Source of the DNA: Meridianimarinicoccus roseus
GTDB lineage: Bacteria; Pseudomonadota; Alphaproteobacteria; Rhodobacterales; Rhodobacteraceae
Reading direction: 5' to 3'
Assembly (NCBI RefSeq): GCF_003172915.1
Contig: NZ_QGKU01000029.1
Coordinates: 62,001 to 126,000, forward strand
Length of the DNA: 64,000 nt
Part shown: piece after piece, positions 8,491 to 17,068 of the stretch
Position numbering within the stretch: position 1 is the stretch's first letter
Layout of the letters: each line of letters starts with the position of its first letter
Position numbers and translations under genes: made by a program
Notes under the pieces: generated by a model
What the model saw: only the letters and a program-made list of their open reading frames with translations
What the model was told of the DNA's origin: nothing
Databases searched by the model: none

Positions 8491-8502
8491 CTAGCGTCAG
8501 CC
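8485..8502. terminator. hairpin between convergent genes
   Basis: GGCTGAC (8485-8491) and GTCAGCC (8496-8502) form a 7-bp perfect stem with a TAGC loop spanning the stop codons of the ParA-like and DUF2061 genes. There is no T tract, so it is a weak or Rho-assisted terminator candidate at best. Confidence 0.4.
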
Positions 8503-8697
8503 CCGACCCCAACCGATCCGGGCCCAGACCCGCTCGTGCAGCACGTAGAACAACAGCCCGCTCAGCGCGCCGGTCACCGCGATCGACCCGCCCGCACCTA
8601 CCGACCCGGTGACGACGAAGCCAATCGCGGTCATCACGACCAGACCCAGGGCCTGCCATGTCAGGGCTTTCACAACGGTGCGCTTGGGGCTTTCCAT
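8497..8697 (-). CDS. DUF2061 small membrane protein
   Basis: A 66-residue protein starting MESPKRTVVKALTWQ. It carries the DUF2061 pattern: a polar KRTVxKALTWQ start, then two hydrophobic helices (about 15-33 and 38-56) separated by GSVGAGGSIAV, then a short HERVWARIGWG tail. DUF2061 proteins are small inner-membrane proteins of unknown function. It is transcribed divergently from the XRE regulator. Confidence 0.8.
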   Translation of the reverse strand: MESPKRTVVKALTWQALGLVVMTAIGFVVTGSVGAGGSIAVTGALSGLLFYVLHERVWARIGWGRG

Positions 8698-8790
8698 CGG
8701 CGGGCTCGCGCTTGTCAGGGGTGTTCGGTTGCTCGCCTGTCTAGTCCGACTGGTGTTCGGGGGGAATTTCGTATTTGGTCCGCTTTGTGA

Positions 8791-8804
8791 CATCATTGAT
8801 GATG
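8791..8804 (+). promoter_or_regulatory. perfect inverted repeat, candidate operator of the XRE regulator
   Basis: CATCAT and ATGATG form a perfect 6-bp inverted repeat with a TG centre, starting 16 bp before the first ATG of the XRE gene and in the region shared with the divergent DUF2061 gene. XRE-family proteins often bind short inverted repeats at their own promoter, so autoregulation is a reasonable inference. Confidence 0.45.
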
Positions 8805-8806
8805 AA

Positions 8807-9703
8807 ATGCCCCGGATGGTGAGGAAAATGCACAAACAGGATCGGGCAGCGCTGTTCCGCACCAGACTTTCCGACGTCATGCAGCGCGACGGCGTGACGC
8901 GCAGTGCGCTTGCGCGGCGTGTGGGTGCCGACAGATCCACGATCGCGCAGGTGCTTCAGGACGGCGCGGTGCGGCTGCCGGGAGGACAGCTTGTGGCCGA
9001 GTTGGCCGAGGCGCTGGGGGTCAGCGCGGACTGGCTTCTGGGGCTGACGGACCGGCCCGAACGACCGGGCGATGTGCTGGCCGCCGCTCTGACCCTGACC
9101 GGGGCCGAACGCAGCACGGCGGATGCCCAGATCGTCGCATGGCACGCCGAAGCACGAGGCTACAAGATTCGCCACGTGCCTGCCACTCTACCTGACCTTC
9201 TGAAGACCGAAGCGGTGCTGCGGTGGGAATACGCAGCGGCGGATGCGCAGACCGCGGACCGCGCGGTCGAGGTCGCTGCGGGACTGCTGGGCTGGCTGAA
9301 CGAGGCGGGCAGCGATTACGAGATCGCCTTGCCGCTGGGCGAATTGCGGGCCTTCGCGCAAGGCGCCGGGTATTACGAGGGGTTGCCGCTGGAGGTGCGA
9401 CGCGCGCAGCTCGATCACATGGCGGAGCAGTGTGAAGCGCTTTTCCCGGCGCTTCGGCTGTTCCTGTTCGATGCGCGGCAGGTGTTCAGTGCGCCGGTCA
9501 GCGTGTTCGGGCCGCTGCTGGCGGTGATCTATGTCGGGCGGTTCCACATCGCTTTTCGTGAGGGCGTGCGGCTGCGCCGTCTGACCGAACATTTCGACTG
9601 GCTTGTGCGCGAAGCGGTTGTTGATGCCCGTGACGCGGCGCGAACCCTGCGCGAGATGTCCGCCGCTCTGCCGCGGACGACATCGCATGAAAAAGGGGCC
9701 TGA
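8807..9703 (+). CDS. XRE-family helix-turn-helix transcriptional regulator
   Basis: A 298-residue protein. The N-terminal domain (about residues 15-75) is an XRE/Cro helix-turn-helix: LFRTRLSDVMQRDGVTRSALARRVGADRSTIAQVL, read in pieces, followed by LAEALGVSADWLLGL. The remaining 220 residues are helical with no recognised ligand domain, except a hydrophobic strand around SVFGPLLAVIYVG. Starts at 8807, 8816 and 8828 are all in frame; the last has GAGG just upstream at short spacing, so the true start is uncertain by seven residues. An inverted-repeat operator candidate lies directly upstream. Target genes are not evident. Confidence 0.85.
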   Translation: MPRMVRKMHKQDRAALFRTRLSDVMQRDGVTRSALARRVGADRSTIAQVLQDGAVRLPGGQLVAELAEALGVSADWLLGLTDRPERPGDVLAAALTLTGAERSTADAQIVAWHAEARGYKIRHVPATLPDLLKTEAVLRWEYAAADAQTADRAVEVAAGLLGWLNEAGSDYEIALPLGELRAFAQGAGYYEGLPLEVRRAQLDHMAEQCEALFPALRLFLFDARQVFSAPVSVFGPLLAVIYVGRFHIAFREGVRLRRLTEHFDWLVREAVVDARDAARTLREMSAALPRTTSHEKGA

Positions 9704-9713
9704 CCGGCCCCTT
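9690..9713 (-). terminator. rho-independent terminator of the first cspA gene
   Basis: AAGGGGCC (9693-9700) and GGCCCCTT (9706-9713) make an 8-bp stem with a 5-nt loop. Read on the minus strand it ends in five T (complement of 9690-9694), so it suits termination from cspA. It overlaps the last codons of the convergent XRE gene. Confidence 0.75.
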
Positions 9714-9739
9714 GAGTGCTGTCCGGCGTTTGGTGTGGC

Positions 9740-9946
9740 TCAGGCGAGCGACAGGTTTACCGCGCTCGACCGTCCGTCGCGGCCGGCTTCGATGTCGAAG
9801 GTTACTTTCTGGTTGTCAGCGAGACCGGTCAAGCCGGACCGCTCAACAGCAGAGATGTGCACGAACACGTCCTTGCCACCCTCATCGGGTGCAATGAACC
9901 CATAGCCCTTGGTAGTGTTGAACCATTTCACGGTGCCAGTTGCCAT
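9740..9946 (-). CDS. cspA: cold-shock protein, CspA family (copy 1)
   Basis: A 68-residue single cold-shock domain with RNP1 (KGYGFI) and RNP2 (VFVHIS) motifs and the canonical GTVKWFN start. It is an RNA/ssDNA-binding chaperone of the cytoplasm. An AGGAG site precedes the ATG. A sigma70-type promoter about 120 bp upstream would give a long 5' leader, as in regulated cold-shock genes. It is 57/68 identical to the second copy at 10730-10936. Confidence 0.95.
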   Translation of the reverse strand: MATGTVKWFNTTKGYGFIAPDEGGKDVFVHISAVERSGLTGLADNQKVTFDIEAGRDGRSSAVNLSLA

Positions 9947-10071
9947 CGTGAAGTCTCCTGTCAGTTGTCTGCCCGCGGGAGTGCGGCAGCGTGGCGCCTG
10001 TCAGCGGATCGATAGAACTGACGGCACGGGGCGCGAGACAGGGATCGAGAACGGCAACGGTCGCATCCTCA

Positions 10072-10099
10072 AAATTACAGTGATTCCCGTGTTTTTCAA
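10072..10099 (-). promoter_or_regulatory. candidate sigma70 promoter of cspA copy 1
   Basis: On the minus strand, TTGAAA (10099-10094) and TAATTT (10077-10072) are separated by 16 bp. Transcription from it would start near 10065 and leave a leader of roughly 120 nt before the cspA ATG at 9946, consistent with cold-shock mRNA leaders. The -10 match is only moderate. Confidence 0.45.
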
Positions 10100-10225
10100 G
10101 CATTCGGCACAGAAATCACGGGATCGTAGGGGGGCGCGGCGGTTGAAACGGCGTCTCATTGGGCACAGGTCGGTGGCATGCCCGGCGTTTCTGCCGGGTG
10201 TTCCGGAAACCCTGAAGGAGATTTC

Positions 10226-10630
10226 ATGCCCTATTCCAAAGCGTTCGCCGCCGCCGCCGGTCTGTCCCTCGCACTTGCGGGCGGGGTTGCCCCGTTTGCC
10301 GCGCTGGCGCAAGAGAGCGCGCAGGCCGAAGCTGCGGATCGCTACGACGACGCGACGCTCGAACGGTTCGTTCTGGCCGCGCTTGAAGTCGGTGCAGTGC
10401 GCCAAGCCTATGTGCCGCGCGTGCAGGGCGCCGCGAATGAGGAGGAGGCGCGCGCCATCGCGGAAGACGCCCGTTCCGAGATGCAGGCCGCCGTCGAGCA
10501 GGTCGATGGCATGAGCGTCGACACCTACGTGGAAATTGGTGAAGCGGCGACCGACGACGAGGCCCTGGCCGCGCGCATCACCGAGATCGCTCAGCGCGTG
10601 CAGCAAGGCGCGGCACCGCAGAACCGATGA
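10226..10630 (+). CDS. secreted DUF4168 protein
   Basis: A 134-residue protein with an AAGGAG site seven bases before its ATG. Residues 1-28 form a signal peptide with likely cleavage after AALA. The mature part is helical and acidic, with the DUF4168 pattern: DATLERFVLAALEV near the N-terminus, a central EEARAIAEDARSEMQAAVEQVDGMSV-type helix (read in parts), and a C-terminal RITEIAQRVQQ helix. Members are periplasmic or cell-surface proteins of unknown function. It sits on the opposite strand between the two cspA copies. Confidence 0.8.
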   Translation: MPYSKAFAAAAGLSLALAGGVAPFAALAQESAQAEAADRYDDATLERFVLAALEVGAVRQAYVPRVQGAANEEEARAIAEDARSEMQAAVEQVDGMSVDTYVEIGEAATDDEALAARITEIAQRVQQGAAPQNR

Positions 10631-10660
10631 TAGCGCGCCGGTGTTACGACCGGAACATGC

Positions 10661-10692
10661 AAAAGGGGGCGTGCGAAATCGCGCGCCCCCTT
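10661..10692. terminator. bidirectional rho-independent terminator
   Basis: An 11-bp stem (10665-10675 with 10680-10690, one G-U pair) and an AAAT loop. It is flanked by AAAA on the left and TT on the right, so it can end both the DUF4168 gene (plus) and the second cspA (minus, where the tail reads TTTT). Confidence 0.8.
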
Positions 10693-10729
10693 CGTCTGTC
10701 TGGGCTCCGGCAGGGCCGGAGGAACCGGC

Positions 10730-10936
10730 TCAGGCCAGTTCGATGTTCGCTGCGCTTTCGCGGCCGTCACGGCCTGCTTCGACGTCGAACGTCACTTTCT
10801 GGTTGTCGGCGAGGCCGGTGAGACCAGCACGCTCAACTGCCGAAATGTGAACGAAGACGTCCTTGCCACCAGTTTCAGGTGCAATGAAGCCGAAGCCTTT
10901 TGTTGAGTTGAACCACTTTACGGTGCCCTTGGCCAT
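10730..10936 (-). CDS. cspA: cold-shock protein, CspA family (copy 2)
   Basis: A 68-residue cold-shock domain protein with GTVKWFN, KGFGFI (RNP1) and VFVHIS (RNP2). It differs from copy 1 at 11 positions, mostly conservative, clustered at the C-terminus. The ATG at 10936 is chosen because it gives exactly the family length; the long in-frame upstream extension is not protein-like. Both copies are on the minus strand, 800 bp apart. Confidence 0.95.
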   Translation of the reverse strand: MAKGTVKWFNSTKGFGFIAPETGGKDVFVHISAVERAGLTGLADNQKVTFDVEAGRDGRESAANIELA

Positions 10937-11156
10937 ATCCGTAATCTCCAGTCTGGTTGCCACCCGCAGTATGCGATGGCCCGGCGTAGTAGGTCTGAAA
11001 TCGAGACTGAGCGCCGGATGAGGGAGACAGTGGGTCGAGATAGAATAACGTCGCGAGTTCCCTATGACAGGTTTTCGGGCCTGTAGCAAACGCGAATATC
11101 GCGACGGGTGCTTCGGCGCGGGATCCAACGTTCTCAGGGACAGGTTTGCGGGCGAG

Positions 11157-11185
11157 TTGAAACGCGAGTCGCGCGAAACTATATT
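11157..11185 (+). promoter_or_regulatory. sigma70-type promoter of trxC
   Basis: TTGAAA (11157-11162) and TATATT (11180-11185) are separated by exactly 17 bp. The predicted start near 11192 would place the GTG at 11217 about 25 nt into the transcript. Confidence 0.7.
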
Positions 11186-11208
11186 CAAAAAAATGAATAC
11201 CAATATAG
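11179..11208 (+). promoter_or_regulatory. AT-rich inverted repeat overlapping the trxC -10 box
   Basis: CTATATT (11179-11185) is repeated inverted as AATATAG (11202-11208). The left arm covers the -10 element and the right arm ends just before the Shine-Dalgarno. It could be an operator or simply AT-rich promoter DNA. Confidence 0.35.
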
Positions 11209-11216
11209 GTGGTCAC

Positions 11217-11660
11217 GTGACACGCCGTGAACTTCTCTGTCTTGATTGTGGCCAGGTCAACCGGCTCCCGCCCGACCGGCCTACGGCGGTCGCGCAATGC
11301 GGTGGGTGCGGGCAGTTACTGGCGCCGGCCGCGGTGCAGGAGACGACGCCGGACCGGCTTGCCGCCGCTCTGCGCACGGACATGTTGCCGCTGATTGTGG
11401 AGTTCTGGGCTCCGTGGTGCGGGCCTTGTGCCAAAATGGACGCGGAACTGCAGGTCGTGGCCAACCGCTTTCAAGGCGACATGCGCTTCGCAAAACTGAA
11501 TGCCGAGGCGCATCCCGGCGCGTGTGCCCGATATGGCGTGCAGGCGATGCCGACCCTAGTGTTGTTCCGGGATGGGCGCGAACAGGCCCGTCACATCGGC
11601 GTTCAGCCGTCCGTCCTGATCGCCGAATGGGTCGTGGGCAGCGCTGCGCGGAGCACCTGA
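11217..11660 (+). CDS. trxC: thioredoxin 2 (zinc-ribbon thioredoxin)
   Basis: A cytoplasmic disulfide reductase of 147 residues. The N-terminus has two Cys pairs, LCLDC and CGGC, forming the zinc ribbon that separates TrxC from TrxA; the thioredoxin domain has the redox motif FWAPWCGPC and the cis-Pro strand AMPTLVLF. The GTG at 11217 is preferred: AGGTGG lies just upstream and the promoter predicts an mRNA start near 11192. The in-frame ATG at 11193 would be leaderless without a ribosome-binding site. TrxC proteins are often oxidative-stress induced. Confidence 0.9.
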   Translation: MTRRELLCLDCGQVNRLPPDRPTAVAQCGGCGQLLAPAAVQETTPDRLAAALRTDMLPLIVEFWAPWCGPCAKMDAELQVVANRFQGDMRFAKLNAEAHPGACARYGVQAMPTLVLFRDGREQARHIGVQPSVLIAEWVVGSAARST

Positions 11661-11688
11661 TCAAGACGTGGACGAAAGGGAAGAGGCA

Positions 11689-11931
11689 ATGACACTTGCG
11701 GACGTGACCACCTTCTTCGGCTGGATGACCGCCGTGAATATCGCCATCTACCTGCTCGCGGTGCTGGCGATCGTCGGGGCGCGCGGACCGATGGCCGCGA
11801 TGCACGAACGGCTCTTGGGTGTCCCGCGCGCGGACTGGCCGCGCATCTACGTGGACTATCTGGCGCGCTACAAGATCGCCATCGTGATGCTCAACCTCGT
11901 GCCGTGGCTGGCGCTTCTGATGCTGGGCTGA
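11689..11931 (+). CDS. small two-helix membrane protein (DUF6868-like)
   Basis: An 80-residue protein starting MTLADVTTFFGW after a GAGG site, 28 bp behind trxC. Two hydrophobic segments (about residues 12-32 and 61-79) flank a polar loop containing MHERLLGVPRADWPRIYVDYLARYKI. The FGWMTAVN start and YKI..VMLNLVPWLAL end resemble the DUF6868 family as I remember it. Function is unknown. It may be co-transcribed with trxC. Confidence 0.72.
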   Translation: MTLADVTTFFGWMTAVNIAIYLLAVLAIVGARGPMAAMHERLLGVPRADWPRIYVDYLARYKIAIVMLNLVPWLALLMLG

Positions 11932-11993
11932 TCCGCATGGACACTGCGCGCGTCGCCGCCTAGCCTGCCCCGGCATGCAGAGAAGGGGCCGCA

Positions 11994-12470
11994 ATGGGAC
12001 CGATGGCGACGGGGATATTGATGGGCGTGGCGGGCACTGCCGCGATGGATGCCTGGGCGCAGGGCCTGTATCGCCTCGGCCTTCAGGACCGGCCGGACTG
12101 GGCAATGCCCGGCCGCTGGCTGGGCCACCTCGCGCGGGGCCGGGTGTTCCACGATGACATCGCCGCCGCTGGACCCGTCGGCGGCGAGAACGGCCTGGGC
12201 TGGGCGCTCCACTACGGTGTCGGGGTTGCCTATGGCGTGGCCTTTGCGGTTCTGGCCGGGGCTGGCTGGCTGGCTGCGCCGACCTTTCTGCCGGTCTGGG
12301 CCTTTGCGCTGGCCACCATTGCCGCCGGATGGTTCCTGCTGATGCCGGGCATGGGCCTTGGCTGGGCAGGTGCGCGGCTGGACCGGCCCTGGCTGGCGCG
12401 CGGGATGGGCCTTCTTGCGCATACCGCATTCGGGCTTGGCATGTGGGTCGCGGCGCTGGCGGTTGCCTGA
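11994..12470 (+). CDS. DUF2938 family integral membrane protein
   Basis: A 158-residue protein with four hydrophobic segments. It begins with a GILMGVAGTAAMDAW helix, followed by WLGHLARGRV and HYGVGVAYGVAFAVLAG, which fit the DUF2938 family (multi-pass inner-membrane proteins of unknown function). AAGGGG precedes the ATG at good spacing. Its end lies 6 bp from the end of the convergent cupin gene. Confidence 0.78.
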   Translation: MGPMATGILMGVAGTAAMDAWAQGLYRLGLQDRPDWAMPGRWLGHLARGRVFHDDIAAAGPVGGENGLGWALHYGVGVAYGVAFAVLAGAGWLAAPTFLPVWAFALATIAAGWFLLMPGMGLGWAGARLDRPWLARGMGLLAHTAFGLGMWVAALAVA

Positions 12471-12476
12471 ACGCGC

Positions 12477-12914
12477 TCAGCGCGGGATATCGAAGTCCGG
12501 CGGGGCGAGCGTGAAGCCTTCGAAGCGGAACGCGGGCGAGACGGTGCAACCGACAAGGCTCCAGCCGCCGGTGGTTTCCGCCGCCTGCCAGTGATGCGCG
12601 GGGACAATGCCCTGCGGGCGATGCCCCGCCGCGATGTCGGGTCCCAGCATCTGGGAGTCCACCGGCCCGCGTTCGGTCGCGGCGACGTGCAGCTTGAGCG
12701 GCGCGCCGGCGTGGAAATGCCAGATCTCCACCGCGTCGACTGTGTGCCAGTGCGACCGTTCCCCCGCCTTCAGCAAGAAATAGATCGCCGTGCCCGCAGG
12801 GCGTTCACCCGGTGCGGCGTCGGCCACCCAGGTCTGCCGGTAATGCCCGCCCTCGGGATGCGGGGCGAGGTTCAGCGCGGCGATGATGTCGGCGGCGGTC
12901 TGTTTGCTGGTCAT
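12477..12914 (-). CDS. cupin domain protein, Cupin_5 (DUF985) family
   Basis: A 145-residue single cupin domain. The LxPHPEGGHYRQTW start, AIYFLLKAGERSHWH, then DAVEIWHFHAGAPL, VPAHHWQAA, and GCTVSPAF(R)FEGFTL are characteristic of the YML079w-like DUF985 proteins. His residues in SHWH, WHFH and AHHW could form a metal or ligand site. No function is established for the family beyond a jelly-roll fold. Confidence 0.88.
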   Translation of the reverse strand: MTSKQTAADIIAALNLAPHPEGGHYRQTWVADAAPGERPAGTAIYFLLKAGERSHWHTVDAVEIWHFHAGAPLKLHVAATERGPVDSQMLGPDIAAGHRPQGIVPAHHWQAAETTGGWSLVGCTVSPAFRFEGFTLAPPDFDIPR

Positions 12915-13047
12915 GCCGCCACGATGACGCGTGCCCTCGCGGGGCGCAAGGGCAGGTGGGGTGCGCGGAGTTTTCGGGAGGTCCAGGGCGGGCCGGTGGA
13001 GTTTTTCCCCGCCCTAAGCTTGCTCAACTCCTCGGACGAATGAGAGG

Positions 13048-14703
<1,656 letters not shown>

Positions 14704-14907
14704 TGTGCGATCCTCCTGCGGTTTCGCGCAGAGGTAGCCGAGCCGCGCACGAAGGGCAATTGCCAGACCGCCCCGCCGCCACGGTGTTTTTCGCCGTATG
14801 CGCGCTAGCGCACAGAGCAGCCCGAGAATGCCCGCCATCATTTGAATGTGATATCGGGCCAAGGCGCGCGCGAGCCGCCGCCGTAGGCCAGCACGAAGGG
14901 GAAAATC

Positions 14908-16158
14908 GTGTCGCAATTGCTAGATCTTGGCGGTCCGGGCCTGGGCCGCCGCCTCGATGCGCTGAACGCCGGATGGCGCGGTGCGGTCGTTCGGGCGCTG
15001 AACCTGAACGGCGATGACTTCCAGCTTCTCACAGGCGCGCTGGACGCCGGGTTGACTCGTACCGAACGCGGGCTGGCACAGCTGGCCGACCGGGTGCCAC
15101 CTGCAACGGAAGTGGCGGCACTTGCACCTCCCGGGCGAAGCACGCCGCGGTTCTCGCAAGGGTACCGGCGCCTGCTGGACGCGCTGCTGCCGGAAACCGA
15201 AAGTGGCTTGCGCGGGTTCCTGGGCGACGACTATCCGTCCTGGGTGTCCTTCCGCAACGCCGCGCGCACCGGCCCTCCGCAGCGGCTGCTGTTCGGCCTT
15301 TGGGTGCGGGCACAACTGGCGGCCGACCGGCGGCGGCGGGCCACCATGCTTTTCGACGAGGCGGCGCAGGATGCGGTCAGCCTGGCCCGCGACGCATTCG
15401 GGCAGGTTCGGTTCCGCCGCACTGAGGTCAGCCCGCGGGGGGCGGTGCGGCACGTGCCGGGCTATGGTATTGGTCCTGACGTTCTGCAGCGCGCGATGTT
15501 TCCGCTTCAGGGCACCTGTATTTCCTACGACAGCGAAGCCCCGTGCAGTGCGGGTGCAGGAGCATTGCGGGTGGGGGGCGGCACGCCTGGCCGGGCCGGG
15601 CTGCTTGGGCGCGACGCATCTGAGACGGACACGTCCGACATTCTGGATCAGCGGGTCGCCGCTGCGCGGATCACGGTGGTCGGGCGGATCGGCGCGCGCG
15701 GCGTGGTCACGGTCCAGCCCGAAGGGTGGTACGACCCTGCCACCGTGCAGCGCGCCTTCCGGGCCGGACCGTGCCGCGAGGTTTGGGACGACTGGTCCGC
15801 GACCGGGCGCTGGTGCAGCTTCTTCGGGCGGGGCGGTCTGCTGTCGCGCCATGTGAGCCATCTGGTTTTCGTCGCAGGTGCGGACCTAACTCTGTCCTGT
15901 CACGGCTGCTTCGATGCGGCTGAACAGGCGGCGCTTTGCGCGCGGATCGGTCTGCGACCTGACATGCCGACCGCGCTCGGGGCCGGTGAGGCCCGGAGCG
16001 CAGGGATATGGCCATTCACGTTGCCGCGCGGATTTGCGGACATGATTGGGCGTCTGCATTTCGATGCAGCCGGTACGTTGCACCTGTCACTGCGTCAGAC
16101 ACCGGGCAGCCTTCAGTGCTGGGGCGCGCGCGTCGGAACGTTGGCGGAATCGAGCTGA
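14908..16158 (+). CDS. unrecognised 416-residue protein
   Basis: I do not recognise the family. The GTG start follows AAGGGGA at good spacing, and codon usage is like the neighbouring genes. The first 170 residues are mainly helical and Leu/Arg-rich (LADRVPPATEV, YRRLLDALLPETESGL, FRNAARTGPPQRLLFGLWV). The second half looks beta-rich with eight Cys, several in short spacings (LSCHGC, RWCSFFG, GPCREVW). No signal peptide or membrane helix is seen. It stands alone between divergent ettA and the Crp-type regulator. Possibly an unstudied enzyme or structural protein; no function is proposed. Confidence 0.6.
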   Translation: MSQLLDLGGPGLGRRLDALNAGWRGAVVRALNLNGDDFQLLTGALDAGLTRTERGLAQLADRVPPATEVAALAPPGRSTPRFSQGYRRLLDALLPETESGLRGFLGDDYPSWVSFRNAARTGPPQRLLFGLWVRAQLAADRRRRATMLFDEAAQDAVSLARDAFGQVRFRRTEVSPRGAVRHVPGYGIGPDVLQRAMFPLQGTCISYDSEAPCSAGAGALRVGGGTPGRAGLLGRDASETDTSDILDQRVAAARITVVGRIGARGVVTVQPEGWYDPATVQRAFRAGPCREVWDDWSATGRWCSFFGRGGLLSRHVSHLVFVAGADLTLSCHGCFDAAEQAALCARIGLRPDMPTALGAGEARSAGIWPFTLPRGFADMIGRLHFDAAGTLHLSLRQTPGSLQCWGARVGTLAESS

Positions 16159-16331
16159 CGCACCGGTTTTTGCCCGCCTGCAAGCCCGGTCCGGCCGCCC
16201 CGCCATTTCTGGGGAATGTCGCGTGCCGCCGGACAGTGTTAATCTTTTGTAAAGTCCTGGGAACAACCTCGCCGCGCCGCGAGTTGACTGAGCACTTATT
16301 GGACAGAGCTGATTGGACTAATTGATATTTT

Positions 16332-17009
16332 ATGGACTTGCCTGACCTGATACCCCTTCTGTCGGGGCTGGACCCGCACGACGTGATGACATTCGAACAG
16401 ATGCTGGACCTGCGCAAATTGCCGGATCGCAGCGTGGTGTCCCGGCGGGGCACCCCCGGCCATGATGTCTTCGTCCTTCTGACCGGGGCTTGCCTCGGGC
16501 TGGTGCAGTCGCGCAGCGGCAAGGACATCGTGATCGACCGGATCGGCCCGGGCCGGGTGTTCGGCGAACTCGGTGCGCTTGACGGCGGATCGCGTGTACG
16601 CACTGTGCGCGCCGACGGGCCGGTCGAAGTCGGCGCGCTGCCGTTGCAGGACTTCGAGGCGTGGCTGATGAAGACCCCGCAGGCCATGCGGAACCTTCTG
16701 TCCGAACTTGCCGGAAACACCCGTGAGCTTTCCGACCGCTATTTCGAGATGGCGGTGCACGACGTGGAAACGCGGGTGCGGCTGTTCCTGATCCGGTTGC
16801 TGATCGAACATTGCGCACTGCATGATGGCGGTGCGCTGGACCCGGCCCCCAGCCACAGTACCATTGCCGCCAATGTGGGCGCCAACCGCGAGGCGGTCAG
16901 CCGGGTCATTTCGCGCTTTGGGCGGATGGGGTTCCTCGACAGCGGGCGTCGCCGTATCGTGGTGCTGGACGCCGCCGGGCTGGAGGCTGGCCTGAAGGGG
17001 CCTGTTTGA
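16332..17009 (+). CDS. Crp/Fnr family transcriptional regulator
   Basis: A 225-residue protein. Residues 1-115 form a cyclic-nucleotide-binding-type beta roll (GTPGHDVFVLLTGACLGLV, GPGRVFGELGALDGG), followed by a dimerisation helix and a winged helix-turn-helix (HSTIAANVGANREAVSRVISRFGRMGF). No Cys cluster for an FNR-type iron-sulfur site is present. No good Shine-Dalgarno precedes the ATG, and the 173-bp upstream region is AT-rich with several TTGRC/TTGAT words. The aldo/keto reductase gene begins 59 bp downstream, so joint expression or regulation is plausible. Confidence 0.88.
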   Translation: MDLPDLIPLLSGLDPHDVMTFEQMLDLRKLPDRSVVSRRGTPGHDVFVLLTGACLGLVQSRSGKDIVIDRIGPGRVFGELGALDGGSRVRTVRADGPVEVGALPLQDFEAWLMKTPQAMRNLLSELAGNTRELSDRYFEMAVHDVETRVRLFLIRLLIEHCALHDGGALDPAPSHSTIAANVGANREAVSRVISRFGRMGFLDSGRRRIVVLDAAGLEAGLKGPV

Positions 17010-17068
17010 CATCCCGCGCGAACGGCGGAACATGTGCGGAAAACGCAGCAAGAGACAGGGTAGCCCAC

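Noticed and set aside
16159-16331. FNR- or Crp-type box upstream of the Crp/Fnr gene
   Set aside because: Several TTGRC/TTGAT words are present but none forms a full TTGAT-N4-ATCAA or TGTGA-N6-TCACA palindrome.
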